Assembly: GCA_002221725.1 (NCBI GenBank)
Contig: NJFT01000037.1
Span: 1 to 64,000 of the forward strand
DNA from: Scedosporium boydii
Lineage: Eukaryota > Ascomycota > Sordariomycetes > Microascales > Microascaceae
Length of the DNA: 64,000 bases
Direction of reading: 5' to 3'
Positions 12,949-24,409 of this stretch are shown here, one piece after another. A program made the position numbers and the translations under genes. Every line of letters starts with the position of its first letter. The stretch's first letter is position 1. Under the pieces are notes generated by a model. It was not told the origin of the DNA and ran no database searches. It saw only the letters and a list, made by a program, of their open reading frames with translations.

Positions 12949-13566
12949 CGACACTTCGCTTTATGAATGAGCGTTCCTTAGTTTCGAGGTTTTCACTTCT
13001 ATCTCTCTTCCTGGTCCGCGCAGGCTAAGAAGGACGTCTTTTATTTTGCCTAGGAAGCACAGCTTTCCTTTAGATGTTGCATGGAATCGGCGTTTTTTGT
13101 TTTCTGTCATAAAAGGGTAATGGTACACTCGGAACGGAATGAACTCCAAACTTCTGTTGGGCTTGAGAGGCAGGGGAGAGGTTCTTGATTCCGGTCTGGG
13201 AGGTGAGGAAGCGAATGGCGTTGAGCATATGTGCTGGTGGTCGACTTCAGTGGTTATTCCTATAGACCAGGGTGAACTTGGGCTTCGTTCCTGTAGATGA
13301 AGCAAGCTAGACTTGAATTTAGCTCTAAAAAGGCGCAAAGATCTTCACAGTTAAATTACAGCGGATGTATCTTCAGTTTCAGTCATATCGTGACTATTTA
13401 ATATTATTCGTTTATACAAACGTCGTGTTCTCTCTTAAACCGCGCCCCTAGTTTTTGAATCAAGGCATCAAATCATACGCCTCTCATGTATCATCATGGG
13501 TTTTCCATACCCGCCACCCTATCTTACACACATCACCAAGAAAAAAGAAAAGAAAAACGCCAACCC
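12949..13566. other. convergent 3' flanks of MID1 and CDK7-like gene
   Basis: 620 bp between two converging genes. An open frame on the minus strand at 12961-13338 shows no recognisable family features and is taken as UTR sequence. Confidence 0.5.
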
Positions 13567-14790
13567 CTACCTCTGTCCGAAATCCAGCTTCCTCGCCACC
13601 TTCTTCCCCCGGTCTTCATCCACAATACCAGGTCTCCTCTTAAGATCAGCCCCCATCTTCTCCTCCCCTCCCCTCTTCCTCGGCAACTCCTCCTTCCTCG
13701 TAGGCTTCGGCGCGGCGCTCCACCACTCATGCCTCAACATCTCGGCAGCCGTGATGCGCTTCTTCGGATCGAGCACGAGCGTCCTCATGAGGAGATCGAC
13801 ACCATCCGCACCGACGGGGAAGAGTCCACGGAACTGCTCTCTAGGCGGAACCGGGTAGATCTCCGCGGGGATGGCGCCGTACTCGCGCAGCTTGGACACG
13901 CCGGGCCAGTTCTCCTCGGTAGGCGTGCCGAGGTGTCGGCAGATTAGCTCGATTTGGCCTATGTCTGTTTCGCCGGGTAGGTAGGGGTTGCGGAGGACGA
14001 GCTCGGCGAAGACGATGCCGACGGACCAGACGTCGACGGCGCCGCTATAGTGCTTCGTGCCGAAGAGGAGCTCGGGAGGTCGGTACCAGCGGGTGATGAC
14101 GTTGGAGGTCATGATTTGGTGGGGGTCCGCGAAGCTTCGGGCAAGACCGAAATCGGCAAGCTTGATCTCTCCGTCGGCGGCGATCAGCAAGTTGTTGGGT
14201 TTTATATCGCGATGAAGGACATAGTTCTCGTGGCAGAACCAGACGGCGCGGGTGAGCATGCCCATCCATGCCTTAATATCGGCGGTACCATAATGGATAG
14301 AGTGTGAATCCCGGATCAGCATCTCGAGATCACCCAGAGGGAGGTACTCTAGAACGAGGTTTAGGTTCTGATCCTTTGAAGAAAATACGGAAAGGAGGCT
14401 GATGATATTCGGGTGTTGCAGTTCTTGCAGGTGCTTAATTTCGCGCACTGCATCAGGCGGCAGACCGTCCGTGTATTCCTTCTGAACCTTGATCTTCTTG
14501 ATCGCCACGCGCACCGAGGGGTTACTTCGCAGCGATCCGAGATATACGATAGCGTAAGTACCCTCTCCGAGTTTCTTTCCTCTCACGTATTTTCGCTTCT
14601 CTTCCTCGTTCATCATCTCTGAGAGGTCGAGGCTGGGCGGGATGGAAGCCAGAGGTAGAGCGGGGGCGTGGGGCCGAGGGGTGCTCGTTGAGGATCCCTG
14701 TCCGGAGTTGGTCTTGAGGGGTGAGGCCGAAATGAACCGGCCGCCAGACGGGATGTCCGACGGACGTGCCACGAGGGGAGAGCCGGACAT
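13567..14790 (-). CDS. KIN28: CDK7/KIN28-type cyclin-dependent kinase (TFIIH kinase)
   Basis: Single exon, 407 aa from the ATG at 14790; upstream in-frame codons start only at TTG. Expected to phosphorylate the RNA polymerase II CTD within TFIIH and possibly to act as a CDK-activating kinase. Domain landmarks: glycine loop GEGTYA near residue 75, VAIKKIK lysine near residue 98, HRDIKPNNLL near residue 193 (the PNN form is typical of CDK7), LADFGLAR near residue 212, and TRWYRPPELLFG near 233. The C-terminal ending VARKLDF and TRKEELP matches fungal CDK7 proteins. The N-terminal 65 residues are Pro/Ser-rich and probably disordered. RPPE replaces the RAPE usual in CDK7. Confidence 0.9.
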   Translation of the reverse strand: MSGSPLVARPSDIPSGGRFISASPLKTNSGQGSSTSTPRPHAPALPLASIPPSLDLSEMMNEEEKRKYVRGKKLGEGTYAIVYLGSLRSNPSVRVAIKKIKVQKEYTDGLPPDAVREIKHLQELQHPNIISLLSVFSSKDQNLNLVLEYLPLGDLEMLIRDSHSIHYGTADIKAWMGMLTRAVWFCHENYVLHRDIKPNNLLIAADGEIKLADFGLARSFADPHQIMTSNVITRWYRPPELLFGTKHYSGAVDVWSVGIVFAELVLRNPYLPGETDIGQIELICRHLGTPTEENWPGVSKLREYGAIPAEIYPVPPREQFRGLFPVGADGVDLLMRTLVLDPKKRITAAEMLRHEWWSAAPKPTRKEELPRKRGGEEKMGADLKRRPGIVDEDRGKKVARKLDFGQR

Positions 14791-15748
14791 CTTCGCGTTG
14801 GGAGGCGCCAGAGAGGGCAAACGGCGTCGACGAGGTCGGTGGCGTTCAAGTGAGGGTGACTCGTTTGATTTTCGAAATTTTCGAGATTCGTGGTTACGGA
14901 TTCAGTTTATATGAAACGGGTATTGGCTCTGCAGGTGGAAACCCCCAGCAATGAAAAGTCCTTCGTTGCCTGAGGGAATGTGAAAGGAAGGCGATGAAAT
15001 ATTGGAGCTGAGGTCTTGCGTCTTGCCTGCAATTGACTGGAAGCGACGGGTTGAAATATCCTTATCGATAAGCTCATCCGCATGTCATTGATGACAGCTG
15101 ACACCATTTGTCCAAATTAAGCCCGTAAACTCCGGCGGCAGGAGCAACGGGAAAGGGCCGAGTCCGAACCCGAGATTCGAGATTCGTCACCCTTGTCCAT
15201 TCTGGCCTCTCCCCTTACGCCACCCCCCCAAGCACCCTAGACTTCTCGATCCCAAAAACGCGTGTTTCCAGGCCTGCTTCGCCGCCGTCTACGTCATCCC
15301 GTGCTGTGTTAGAGGCCACTACACCAATCCCGGGACCGTCCTGCTTTGTCCTGTATTAAAAATCCGGTCCTGCATTCAGGATGCGCCGGACAATAGTTTT
15401 CAGTAATATTGCCTGAGCCGAGTGTCGTGTGAGGAGGCTTGAGCACCATTCGGTCCATTCCTGACCAGCTAGGCGCCAGCTTCCGAGCATGGGATTTTCA
15501 TAATTTAACCCCTTCTTCATCCAGCCAAGCCCACCTTGGCGACGTTTCCGGCCACCTTTTCGCAATTGGGCTTCCATACCTGTGTAGTTTGCGCCATTGC
15601 TCCGACACGACCGGCGGCTATGCGCAAGCTCCCATATTATAAGAGAAGATAACCAAAATCAAATGAATGACACTCTAGAGCCGTCATTAGTCTGGCGACA
15701 TTATCATCTATCCACTTCCAACCTCCAAGTGTAAAGCTTCGCAAAAGA
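14791..15748. other. divergent promoter between CDK7-like and SFK1-like genes
   Basis: About 960 bp between divergently transcribed genes. No RNA gene or extra CDS recognised. Confidence 0.5.
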
Positions 15749-16845
15749 ATGAGAGTGAGATTCTCTTATTGGGTATGTCTCAAGCCACGTTTTGACGGGC
15801 TTTTACTTGAAATCCCAGAATGACGAGACAGAGCTCGCGTGCGAAGATGCCCCAAGAGAAAAGGAATAAAAATTGCTAACTGAAACGGGAACATCTAGGT
15901 TCTGCCCATCATTTCGGGCGTGGTATGGCTAGCCACCCTGCTAGGTCTGCTCCTAGAATGGGCAGTGGACGAGCATGGGAAGCGATACCCATCGATGAGC
16001 CCATATGCCACAATTCCTTTCATCAGTAATATCGGCGCGCATGAGATGAAACCACTCTTCATCGCCGGCTGCGTCATCACTACCATCTTCCTAGATCTTT
16101 CCTTCGCTTCGGACTGGTGGTTACGGCACAGGGGCCGTCTGGTCCCCAACACCACCGTCGGCGAAAAGGTGTTCTCGGGCTTGAGCATTGTGTTCGCGAT
16201 CATCGGCACCGTTGGTTTAATTATGCTATCCATCTTCGACACGGCAAATCACCAACGTCTGCACAACATTTTTCTGGGTCTCTTTATTGGCGGGTACCTG
16301 ATCAGTGCCATCTTCATATGCCTCGAGTACCGGAGACTAAGGAGGAGTAGGTTTCCCCCCTTCCCACTCCCATTTCTCTGTAGTTCCCTTACATTACTAC
16401 ACTTTGGACATATCCCCTGACTGGTCAACCAGACCACCGAGAACACAGAATCCTTCGCACCTCCTTCCACATAAAACTCGGCTTCGTCCTCCTCGAACTC
16501 GCCCTCATCATCTCCTTCGCCGTCTGCTCGCGCATCAAGAAGCGTAACGCCGCTGCCGTCCTCGAGTGGGTCATCGCTTTCATCTTCTCCGCCTACGTCT
16601 TCTCCTTCATCGTCGACCTGTGGCCCGCCATGCACACGAAACCCGAACGTGGCAGCCGCGTGCGCCGCCGCGGCTTGGGCATGCCGAACGGGAATAACCA
16701 CAGCGGCGACGCTGTCTGTCCCTCTAGTTCGGGTTCGGCGCAGCCCAGGGATTGGACGCCGATGGAGATGGAGGAGGCTCGTCTTGATACGACGCCTGTG
16801 CAGCCACGGCAGGCGCATATGAATCGGGTGTCGGACAATTTTTAA
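15749..16845 (+). CDS. Frag1/DRAM/Sfk1-family six-TM membrane protein
   Basis: Predicted 294 aa from exons 15749-15772, 15899-16346 and 16433-16845. The first exon is only eight codons. Six hydrophobic segments are visible, including VLPIISGVVWLATLLGLLLE, LFIAGCVITTIFLDLSF, VFSGLSIVFAIIGTVGLIML, FLGLFIGGYLISAIFICL, FVLLELALIISFAVC and VLEWVIAFIFSAYVFSFIV. FISNIGAHEMKPLF after the first loop is the family signature. Yeast Sfk1 supports plasma-membrane phosphoinositide (Stt4) signalling and lipid asymmetry; DRAM relatives act in autophagy, so the exact role is open. The C-terminal cytosolic tail is Arg/Ser-rich. Phases agree at both introns. Confidence 0.85.
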
Positions 16846-17510
16846 TCCATAATTCTTTTTTTAATCCTTTTCTATGCTTTTATTCCGGTGGTGTGGTTTT
16901 TATTGTCTTGTTATCTTCCTTACTTCGTTTCTCTTGTGGGGTAGTGAAAACTCGGAGACGATGAAGAGAGAGGAAAACTGCATATAGAGTCGGTGACTTA
17001 GATGGCGGGAAGGCATTTTCTTTTTGGCGTTTCCACCTGTTTCCTGGGGGCATGGTCGAGGAGTTGTCGGGTTTCGTTCTTCCCTCGTTCATAAGATCCC
17101 CTCCATGACTAGATTCGACGAGCGAGACCAATACTCTGTTACATATCATCGCTCATCATACATAATATAAAGCAGCGTATTCACGCATATTCACTGAATC
17201 ACCAGATTCAATGTTATGTTAAAAGTTAATAAATCAAACTATTACTATCTTGATATAAAGTGAGCGGAAGATGAGTATCCCCTACACCGAGAGGTAGATT
17301 CGTGTGTGTATATAAACCATCGCATAGTACAGCCTTGGAACCTGCCATTCTCTTCAAATGCGAATAAAACAAGACCGCAGTTGAGCTTGCCATATCCCGG
17401 CCGCGCGGCCCATATGCATCTATAATGCCAATATTTCCTTTCAACATGCCCCTAAAAACGCCAAGTACAGACTGCCCAACATTGTACGAAATTTGACAAA
17501 CAAGATGTGT
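16846..17510. other. convergent 3' flanks of SFK1-like and EIS1-like genes
   Basis: 660 bp, AT-rich in its middle, with no recognisable coding region. Confidence 0.5.
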
Positions 17511-19976
17511 TCAATCGATGATTTCTTTGAATCGCGAGTCCCGCCCAGGACTTCTACTCTTCCCAATCGGCGGCGTCCAAACAGCCCTCGTCGGTATATC
17601 AGTAGGCGAAAGCGTCGCCGGCGATTGAGTCTCTCTCGCATCGACAAACCTTTCATCCGATCCGCCCGAGCTTGCGCTCGATATACGAGTCAACTGCGGA
17701 CCCGCTGTGGCTTCACTAGTCGTGGCCTCGCTCTCGCGCGCCTCACCGAGAGGTAGGCTATCCCTTCCCGCGACGGCCATTTCCCTCATCGACGAGACGG
17801 GTACAAGGCTGTGCGTACTTCCACCCGGTGTTCGCAGTTTCGCCGTGTAACCGCCGACAAAACCCTTTTCTGACTCCTCGAGAGCCTTCGGAGATCCTTT
17901 CTGTCGAGAGAGTCTTGCCTTGATCCAGTTCTTGACCTTTCCTGGCGACAAGGATGGTTCCTTACTGCGGCTGGGAGAATCCTCCTCGACGGGGGTAATA
18001 CTTCTCGGGGTGGAGGCATTCTGCGGCTCTTGAACCGGTGGGACGGCGTGTGACGGTTCTGGGTGAGTGGGGACTGCCTCGCCATTCTGAGTGCCCGACA
18101 TTGCTATAAGTCGAAATTCCGCAATTTCGGTGGATGTTATATGGCGATCATCAAGAGCAGGGACGGGAGCAGTAGCGGGAGCATTAACGGCAGCAGTACC
18201 GAGGGCAGTACCGGAAGGGCCACGGGGAGCAATAGTGGGGCCGACGAGGGCCGCTTCCACGTCCTCCATCCGCAGAACCCTCTCGCCCGACTTCCATTTC
18301 CGATCTTCTTCTTCGAGTACTTGCTCTCTCTCCTTATCCTTTTTCTTCTGGCCTTCTGTTACACCGATTAGCTTTCCCTCATGCAACTTCGGTTGTCTCA
18401 ACTTGAAATATTTCACTATACCTTTGAGCTTCCGGTAAATGTCCTTTATCTCTCTCTGATGTACCTTCTTTGTTTTCGCCTCCAGCTGCTTCTCGGCCTG
18501 CTCTTCTTTCAACACCCGTTGGCGCTCATGCTCCTTCTCCGCTCGAATGTCCATCTCCCTCAAAATCGGCTTAACCTTACGGACAGCAACGGCGTCGATT
18601 TCGTCCTGCGCCACGTACATCCCTCCCCCAACATCCCGCTTTCCCGGCGGAGGCAACTCTGATGCTACCTTAGCCAAGGCGATGGCCTCGGCCCTGGGAG
18701 CCCATTCGGCCAATTTACAGGGCGGAATCTTGCCCGTCTCTTCGTATATGCTTTCATCGATGCCCCTGAGCTGAGACTCGACGTTTTTCCGCGCCGCGGC
18801 GAGCACGGCTTCGCGGTCTTTTTGGCGTTGCTCTTCGTCGGCCTTGGACTGCAATGGCGGCAAAATGGCCGTGGTTCTTGATATCCGATTGTGGCCTCGA
18901 AGCTGTAGATCGCTATCACTTGAAGACCTGTGACGTATTCTCAAGGCGTTGGCAACTCGATGGAGAGGGGCTGGAATTTGATCGGGAGTGTTCCGCTCTT
19001 GAAGTTCGCGGTTCTTTCGAAATTCTTCTTGGAGTTTTGCGAGTCGCTCTTGTGCTAGCTTGTACGCCGCCTCGTGAAGATTCACGGGTTCAGGCTGGCC
19101 TAGGTCTGTGCTACTGCGCATGTCGTCGGAGTAGGTATCATCGTGAGCGTGTTGTTCCGCTAGCTTCTGTTGTTGTAGATACGCCTGTCTCGCTAGTGCT
19201 ACAGCCGAGGAGTGGAGTTCGCTAGCCCTTCTCTTCTCCTCAACCTCGATGCCCACCGGAGGGTGAGACGTATACATGCTGCGATCCAAGGCCGTAGTCG
19301 GGACAGCGCCGGATTCCGCCGAGGGGGATAGCTCTGGCACGAAAGACCATTTCTGGCCCGCACTAGTGTCAGACACACCATTGGCACGCTGCTTGATGAG
19401 GGGTGACGACATTGATCTCGGCCGCGAGGCCGTTGCCTCTTGCGCTGCCATCAGCGACGAGCGGCTATCGAGGCGAGGCCTCATCTTAGTGCTTTGAGTA
19501 GCCTGCGCGGACTGAGACTTGAAGGCTAAGCATGCCGCCGAGCTCCCCCAATTTTCTTGAGAGAAACTATTACGATGCGGGGAGGCGGTCGTGCCGGTAT
19601 TCGTGGCTAGCTCGCGGATCGCCTGGTTGCGTTTTTGCGATCCCTTCGAGTCCGCGGCGAAAGAGGCCGCAGCAGTCGCTGATGACCGGGCAGTCCTTTC
19701 GGGCGTGGGTTTGGCCGAAGGCGGACGTGGACTCTGTCTCAGGGACCACCCAACGGCGGCCGCTGCTGAAGCTGAGGCGTCACTCGGCAGGCCGAGAGAA
19801 GGGTAGCTCGGTAAACTCTTCGGATCGGCATATCTGAATCGCCTAGATCCTGGTGCTGTTTGAATGGGGGCGTTCGAAAAGTTAGCAGAGGGCTCGTCTA
19901 TGCGGAGATGAAGGTGTATGAGGGGCTCATCGGACCACTTACATGAGCTTGGTTGCTCTTGTTGGACGTGCGCCAT
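17511..19976 (-). CDS. EIS1-like eisosome protein
   Basis: Two exons, 19976-19943 and 19855-17511, give 792 aa. The intron (87 nt) has donor GTAAGT, branch CTGCTAAC and acceptor AACAG. After splicing the N-terminus reads SPGSRRFRYADPKSLPSYPS and then GLPSDASASAAAAVGW, matching the conserved start of fungal eisosome protein 1, a coat component of plasma-membrane furrows. The middle is rich in charged residues with predicted coiled coil (EKHERQRVLKEEQAEKQLEAK). It is followed by KDIYRKLKGIVKYFKLRQPK-like segments and a Ser/Pro-rich tail. The intron is a multiple of three and has no stop, so an unspliced transcript would also be open (821 aa). Family assignment is fairly firm; function rests on yeast Eis1. 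Confidence 0.8.
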   Translation of the reverse strand: MAHVQQEQPSSCKWSDEPLIHLHLRIDEPSANFSNAPIQTAPGSRRFRYADPKSLPSYPSLGLPSDASASAAAAVGWSLRQSPRPPSAKPTPERTARSSATAAASFAADSKGSQKRNQAIRELATNTGTTASPHRNSFSQENWGSSAACLAFKSQSAQATQSTKMRPRLDSRSSLMAAQEATASRPRSMSSPLIKQRANGVSDTSAGQKWSFVPELSPSAESGAVPTTALDRSMYTSHPPVGIEVEEKRRASELHSSAVALARQAYLQQQKLAEQHAHDDTYSDDMRSSTDLGQPEPVNLHEAAYKLAQERLAKLQEEFRKNRELQERNTPDQIPAPLHRVANALRIRHRSSSDSDLQLRGHNRISRTTAILPPLQSKADEEQRQKDREAVLAAARKNVESQLRGIDESIYEETGKIPPCKLAEWAPRAEAIALAKVASELPPPGKRDVGGGMYVAQDEIDAVAVRKVKPILREMDIRAEKEHERQRVLKEEQAEKQLEAKTKKVHQREIKDIYRKLKGIVKYFKLRQPKLHEGKLIGVTEGQKKKDKEREQVLEEEDRKWKSGERVLRMEDVEAALVGPTIAPRGPSGTALGTAAVNAPATAPVPALDDRHITSTEIAEFRLIAMSGTQNGEAVPTHPEPSHAVPPVQEPQNASTPRSITPVEEDSPSRSKEPSLSPGKVKNWIKARLSRQKGSPKALEESEKGFVGGYTAKLRTPGGSTHSLVPVSSMREMAVAGRDSLPLGEARESEATTSEATAGPQLTRISSASSGGSDERFVDARETQSPATLSPTDIPTRAVWTPPIGKSRSPGRDSRFKEIID

Positions 19977-22900
19977 GATGGCATGGATGGATGGAAAAAA
20001 AACGAGCGGCAGTTCAAAAAATGAATATTGATGATATTAATTCATTTACTTCTTCTCCCACAATATTTGATTTTTACTCTCCATCTGATCTGAACTAGGT
20101 GGAGCGGGGAGGGAGTTTGGGTGGCGGGGTTTAGATGTGGATGTCAGGTACGTGAGACGGAAGGCAGATATCAAACTGGTCTTGGTGTCGTTTAAGTTGA
20201 CTAAGATATTCTCCTGAGGATAGGAATTGAACCTGAGGTTGTGTTTAAAGGAAGGGGAGGAGAGGAGGTGAGAAAGTATATCTTGGGTTGACGATGGAAC
20301 TCTTTGTTTGAAATAGAACGTATGGGGGCGAAAAAAGGATGAGAAAAAAAAATGAGAAAAAGAAAAGAGAAGATCAATGTCACAGATCTCGACAATTACG
20401 AGTTTAACAAGACTTGACCGAGAAAGCCGCAGCAAGCAATCAAGTGAGGCGAGGTCGCCGTTGCAGGACACCCAGACCCTCGGCGCTGGCCGCGCAGGTA
20501 TTGAGCTACATACGAAGGAGGAGCAGTGAGTGGGTGTAAAGTTGATTGATCGATCATTGAAGGTTGCATCATCACCCGCTGCACTGGACTATCTTGGCAT
20601 CGTCGGGGGCGTTAGTTCGAGGTCGCGAACTTATGGGGCCAGGCCAGACCTCGCCGGGCATTGATCTGATTGATTGAGGTATCAATGACGTCCCATCGGG
20701 TTGGCGGTCGCAGAAGCAGACCAGGTAACAGTACATTTTCAGGTGGTCTTTGTGCGAGCGGTACTCGGGAGGCAAGCAATCGATTCGAGGGATCAGGGAG
20801 GAACAGGCAGTCATCGTCCAGAACTTCCTGATGTGGCGTTGAAAGCTTCGCCTGGATTTGGTCAAGGGCATCACGCGGTCGCTTGTTAAGGGCCCCAACT
20901 AGCTGAGCCGAGTAGAGTGTACATGCACCACGCCAGGCTGTGATGGGAGTCATTGATGATTGGAGCATCTGCCTGCCTAGCAATGCAGGAGGTTACAAGT
21001 AGGAGTTAAGGTGAGGAGAGCACTTGCGGCGGCATGCCGGGCTAGTTCTTAGTTGTAACCATAGCGTGTCTCCAATTCGAAAGGTGCATGCAGCATATCG
21101 AAAGGAGGGAGGTTGGAGGCTCTCCCAACTGATGATTTGATCCTGGTCGAAAAAACAAAGAGGTAACAACATGTTGGTCTCTTCTGTGTAGTACGAAGCT
21201 GAAGTACATAGAATTTGATATTAAGGCCCTGGCCTTGCTTATCGCCACAAGAAAACAGGGCGAAAGAATAGCAAAATATACGAAGTGTGTTCGTGATATA
21301 ATTAGAGTCATTACGATGGAAGGTGTTATTGGGTCTTGATATTCTTAGCTCTCTCGCCTCTGAGCCCAAGCGATGAACTTGGCTGCGGTTGTCAAACAGC
21401 ATCGGTGTTCACGGCAATCACACGGCATTCATGGTACTGAATAGGGCTGCCGCGTCTCCCTTGTCGTACTGCATTGGTCATGGACGTGGACTGGACATCG
21501 TAAACTGGCGTTCGCGATAAGTACTTGTACGCATATGCGTACGCACACCCGCGATGCAACCCTGGATCAGGAGGCACGGGCACTACGTCATCGCCACTGC
21601 TTCCCCACAATCGACGATTTCCGCACCAGCCCGGCTCTGAACCCTTTCCAACGTTGAAGCAAACCAATTTATGAAGTGAAGAGTGACTATTACTCACGTC
21701 ACGTAATATAGGTAAGTAAGAAGCTATCGTTGATGTTCTGAGAGCCTGAGAGTAGATGGAATGGTGCCACAAGATCGGCCAAGGGACCTTGCGTATTGCT
21801 TCGGTCTGGCTATTATTGGCGTTGGCGGGCTTGCTTCGTCAACTTAGTACGTAGATTATTCGGTTTAGTTTGCTTCGCAGTCCACCTCCATGATCCCAAG
21901 CCTGGCTCATCTCTACCGAATCAGTATTAGACCTATGGACAGGTTTCTGTTAGCGGCTGCTCGAGTCCTCTTTTTGGAAGAGGCTTCGAATTCAATTGAT
22001 AAACCACGACTTGGGTTCGATTCCGTCCGGGCCGAGCTTCCCAGGAGACTTCCCACAATAGCAACATTGAACTATTCTAGTTTATACGATCGTGGCGACT
22101 TTATACTGTTTGTGGACACGAGGAGCTGGGTGAGGCGTCGAGGAAGACCACGTAATCTGGGAAACCATGATCCCGAAATGGAACCCGAGATTTTCTTGTT
22201 TCCTCTTTCAGAGACGTGGATCCAAACACGGGAGAGCACTCGGACCCCATCCGGATCAATTGACGAGTGTCTGATATTGGATACCAGGTCATCGAATCGG
22301 CCGACTAGCCTTCTGAAACAGTACGGAGTATGGTACGGAGTAGGTATTACCGGGTAACGCGCCTCGACCAAAATGGACGAACCTTGATCAAATGCTCCCA
22401 GGTTTGTGCAAACGGCTATTCCTCCTGCAGTCTTCAACACCGGATTTCTCTACTGCTTCGGAGTCCGAGCTTGCGACTATACGAAATCTAGATGTATCAA
22501 TCCTTGGTCTTCTTTGTTGTAGGGTTCAGAACCTCAGTAATTTGCTATCAATCTGCACATGAAAGAATTCTCCGAACATTAGCCTCGTAAACCCGGGGCT
22601 GACTTCGCATCGCTCAAATGCTGTTTTTCGTCCCATCTTGAATCTCACATATAGAGGAGTCTCGATGTTGGGTTGCTGTCTAATATCCACGGCCTTTTCC
22701 GAATTTCGCGGGTTGTACGAAGTGGAGGCAAGGCTTTGCTTTTGTCATTCGCTTCCTTCTGTTTGACCACGCCGCACGCCGTGGACGAGGGACGAGAGTG
22801 ACCTGCAGATACGGCTCACCGCTTCTGGTGCCTAGGAAAGGGATATTGATATCTATTTCGCCAGTTCCTTTCTCATCGGTGCCTATTCCGGTTCGTTTCT

Positions 22901-23018
22901 TTCTCTGGTCCGGCTGCAAAGTAGATACCCAACTTTCTTGTCTCTTTCCAAAAGGGGTAAAGGTATATATAGAGTAGCTAGTCTCAACCACCATCAGGGT
23001 CTGGAAGCCTCCCGGAGA
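19977..23018. other. 3 kb gene-poor gap
   Basis: Contains the EIS1 leader (pyrimidine-rich in its sense, 19977-20400) and then about 2.6 kb with no recognised gene. The longest ATG frame is at 21890-22357 (+, 155 codons, no recognised domain). Two copies of GTACGGAGTA stand at 22321-22330 and 22333-22342. A TTGGGTTCGATTCC word near 22012 resembles a tRNA B box but no cloverleaf can be drawn around it. Confidence 0.5.
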
Positions 23019-24304
23019 ATGCCGTCATCAAAATTACCCGAGATCCACGGTGTGGTCAATTTCCGAGATGTCGGCAAGTCCATCAATGACTTTCTTGGTG
23101 AAAGGTATGATACACACCGTTGAAAGGCCAGGCGAGAGCCCTTGCAAACTGCATCTGTGGTCGGCATACCCGCACAGGCGCGTGCTAACGGCATGACGTA
23201 GGCGACTTCGCGAAGGGCTCTTCTACCGATCAGCTAGGCTAGGTGTGTCAACTGAGACCTTCGACGGGGAACAAGGTGCTCTGGCGTGCCACTGACTGAC
23301 ACATGGGATCCTACTATGCAAGACGATGCAAGACCTGAGGATAGACATGTCCTCATCAATGATATTGGCCTCAAGTCCATCCTAGATCTCCGCTCAAAGT
23401 CAGTTCTCTCATGTGTCCATGCCAACAATAATGCAGCACGTACAACACTAACAAGCCGGCAGCACCGAGAGGATCGACCAGGCGGAAAAGCACGGTGCTC
23501 ATCGTGCCTCACGTTCACCCTCTGCCACACTCCCTGTAGAACACTACTTTCATATTTCACTCGCTGGGAAAGCCTATGAGAGGCTCCTGTTAGGCCAGCT
23601 ATCATGGCTGACCTTCATGTAAGAAACAGAGAACACATCCCGCACAAGTTTACTGGAGCTTTATTCGCTAACCTCTTCGTCTTGTTCCTCCTCCAGATGG
23701 ATCATCATCCTCTTTATCTTCCGCCAGCGCCATCGTGTTGTCCACATCATTGTCCGCGAAGTCATGGTACCACGCGGACTGGTTGGCACACAGTTGGATA
23801 CCATGGAACACTGCGGCGCTGATGTAGCCACGGTAAGCACCGTCACTGTTTCTTCTCCCTTTCTCTTACCACAACCCCAACGCTAGCCCCCAATCTATTT
23901 GCTCAACTGGCCGCTCTGCCACTTGCCCAACCTAACGGCGAATGCAGGCCCTCCGCGTTTTCGCGACTCCAGCCCATTTCCCCATGGTCACACATTGCAC
24001 TCTCGGCAAAGACCGCACCGGCCTCGTCGTGGCCCTCATCCTCATGACTCTAGGGGTACCGAGACGGGCTATCGAATATGACTACGCCCGCACCGATGTC
24101 GAGGTCGAACCCAAGAGAGATGTGATCCTCAAAGAAATCGCGTATACCGGACTGCCACCATCTTGGGCCTACACGGCCAAGGACTTGGTAGAGAGAGTCG
24201 AGACCTTCATCCAGGAAAAGTATGGAGGAATAGACGCCTACTTGGAATCCATAGGCATCACCCTTGAAGAGAGGACGGCCATAAGAGAAACGCTGTTGTA
24301 TTAG
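23019..24304 (+). CDS. CX5R tyrosine/dual-specificity phosphatase (Y_phosphatase3/IPHP type)
   Basis: Six exons, all phase-consistent, give 283 aa: 23019-23104, 23202-23242, 23323-23398, 23463-23618, 23697-23832 and 23948-24304. The start reads GVVNFRDVG, then LREGLFYRSARLDDARPEDR, GLKSILDLRSK and QLSWLTF, the layout of fungal proteins related to IphP tyrosine/lipid phosphatases. The catalytic loop HCTLGKDRTG holds Cys182 and Arg188. The segment REVMVPRGLVG before it is also conserved in the family. Substrate unknown: phosphotyrosine, phosphoserine or phosphoinositide are all possible. The third intron has the uncommon donor GTCAGT but a good CACTAAC branch point. Converges with TRM140 152 bp downstream. 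Confidence 0.88.
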
Positions 24305-24409
24305 ATGGGGGGGGGACCCCTCTGCAACGCATCTCAGACAAGCCATAATAGATCACGCATGTACTCGATATCAAGGGGGAATGAATTGGGACATTAAAGT
24401 GCAGCGGAA

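Noticed and set aside
20572..20983. Open frames upstream of EIS1
   Set aside because: Multiple overlapping frames on both strands with no family resemblance and no ATG in the better one.
22000..22045. tRNA-like B box (TTGGGTTCGATTCC)
   Set aside because: The T-arm stem does not pair and no A box or acceptor stem fits.
21890..22357. 155-codon ATG open frame on the + strand
   Set aside because: No recognised domain, no supporting splice or codon pattern; kept only as a note in the gap description.
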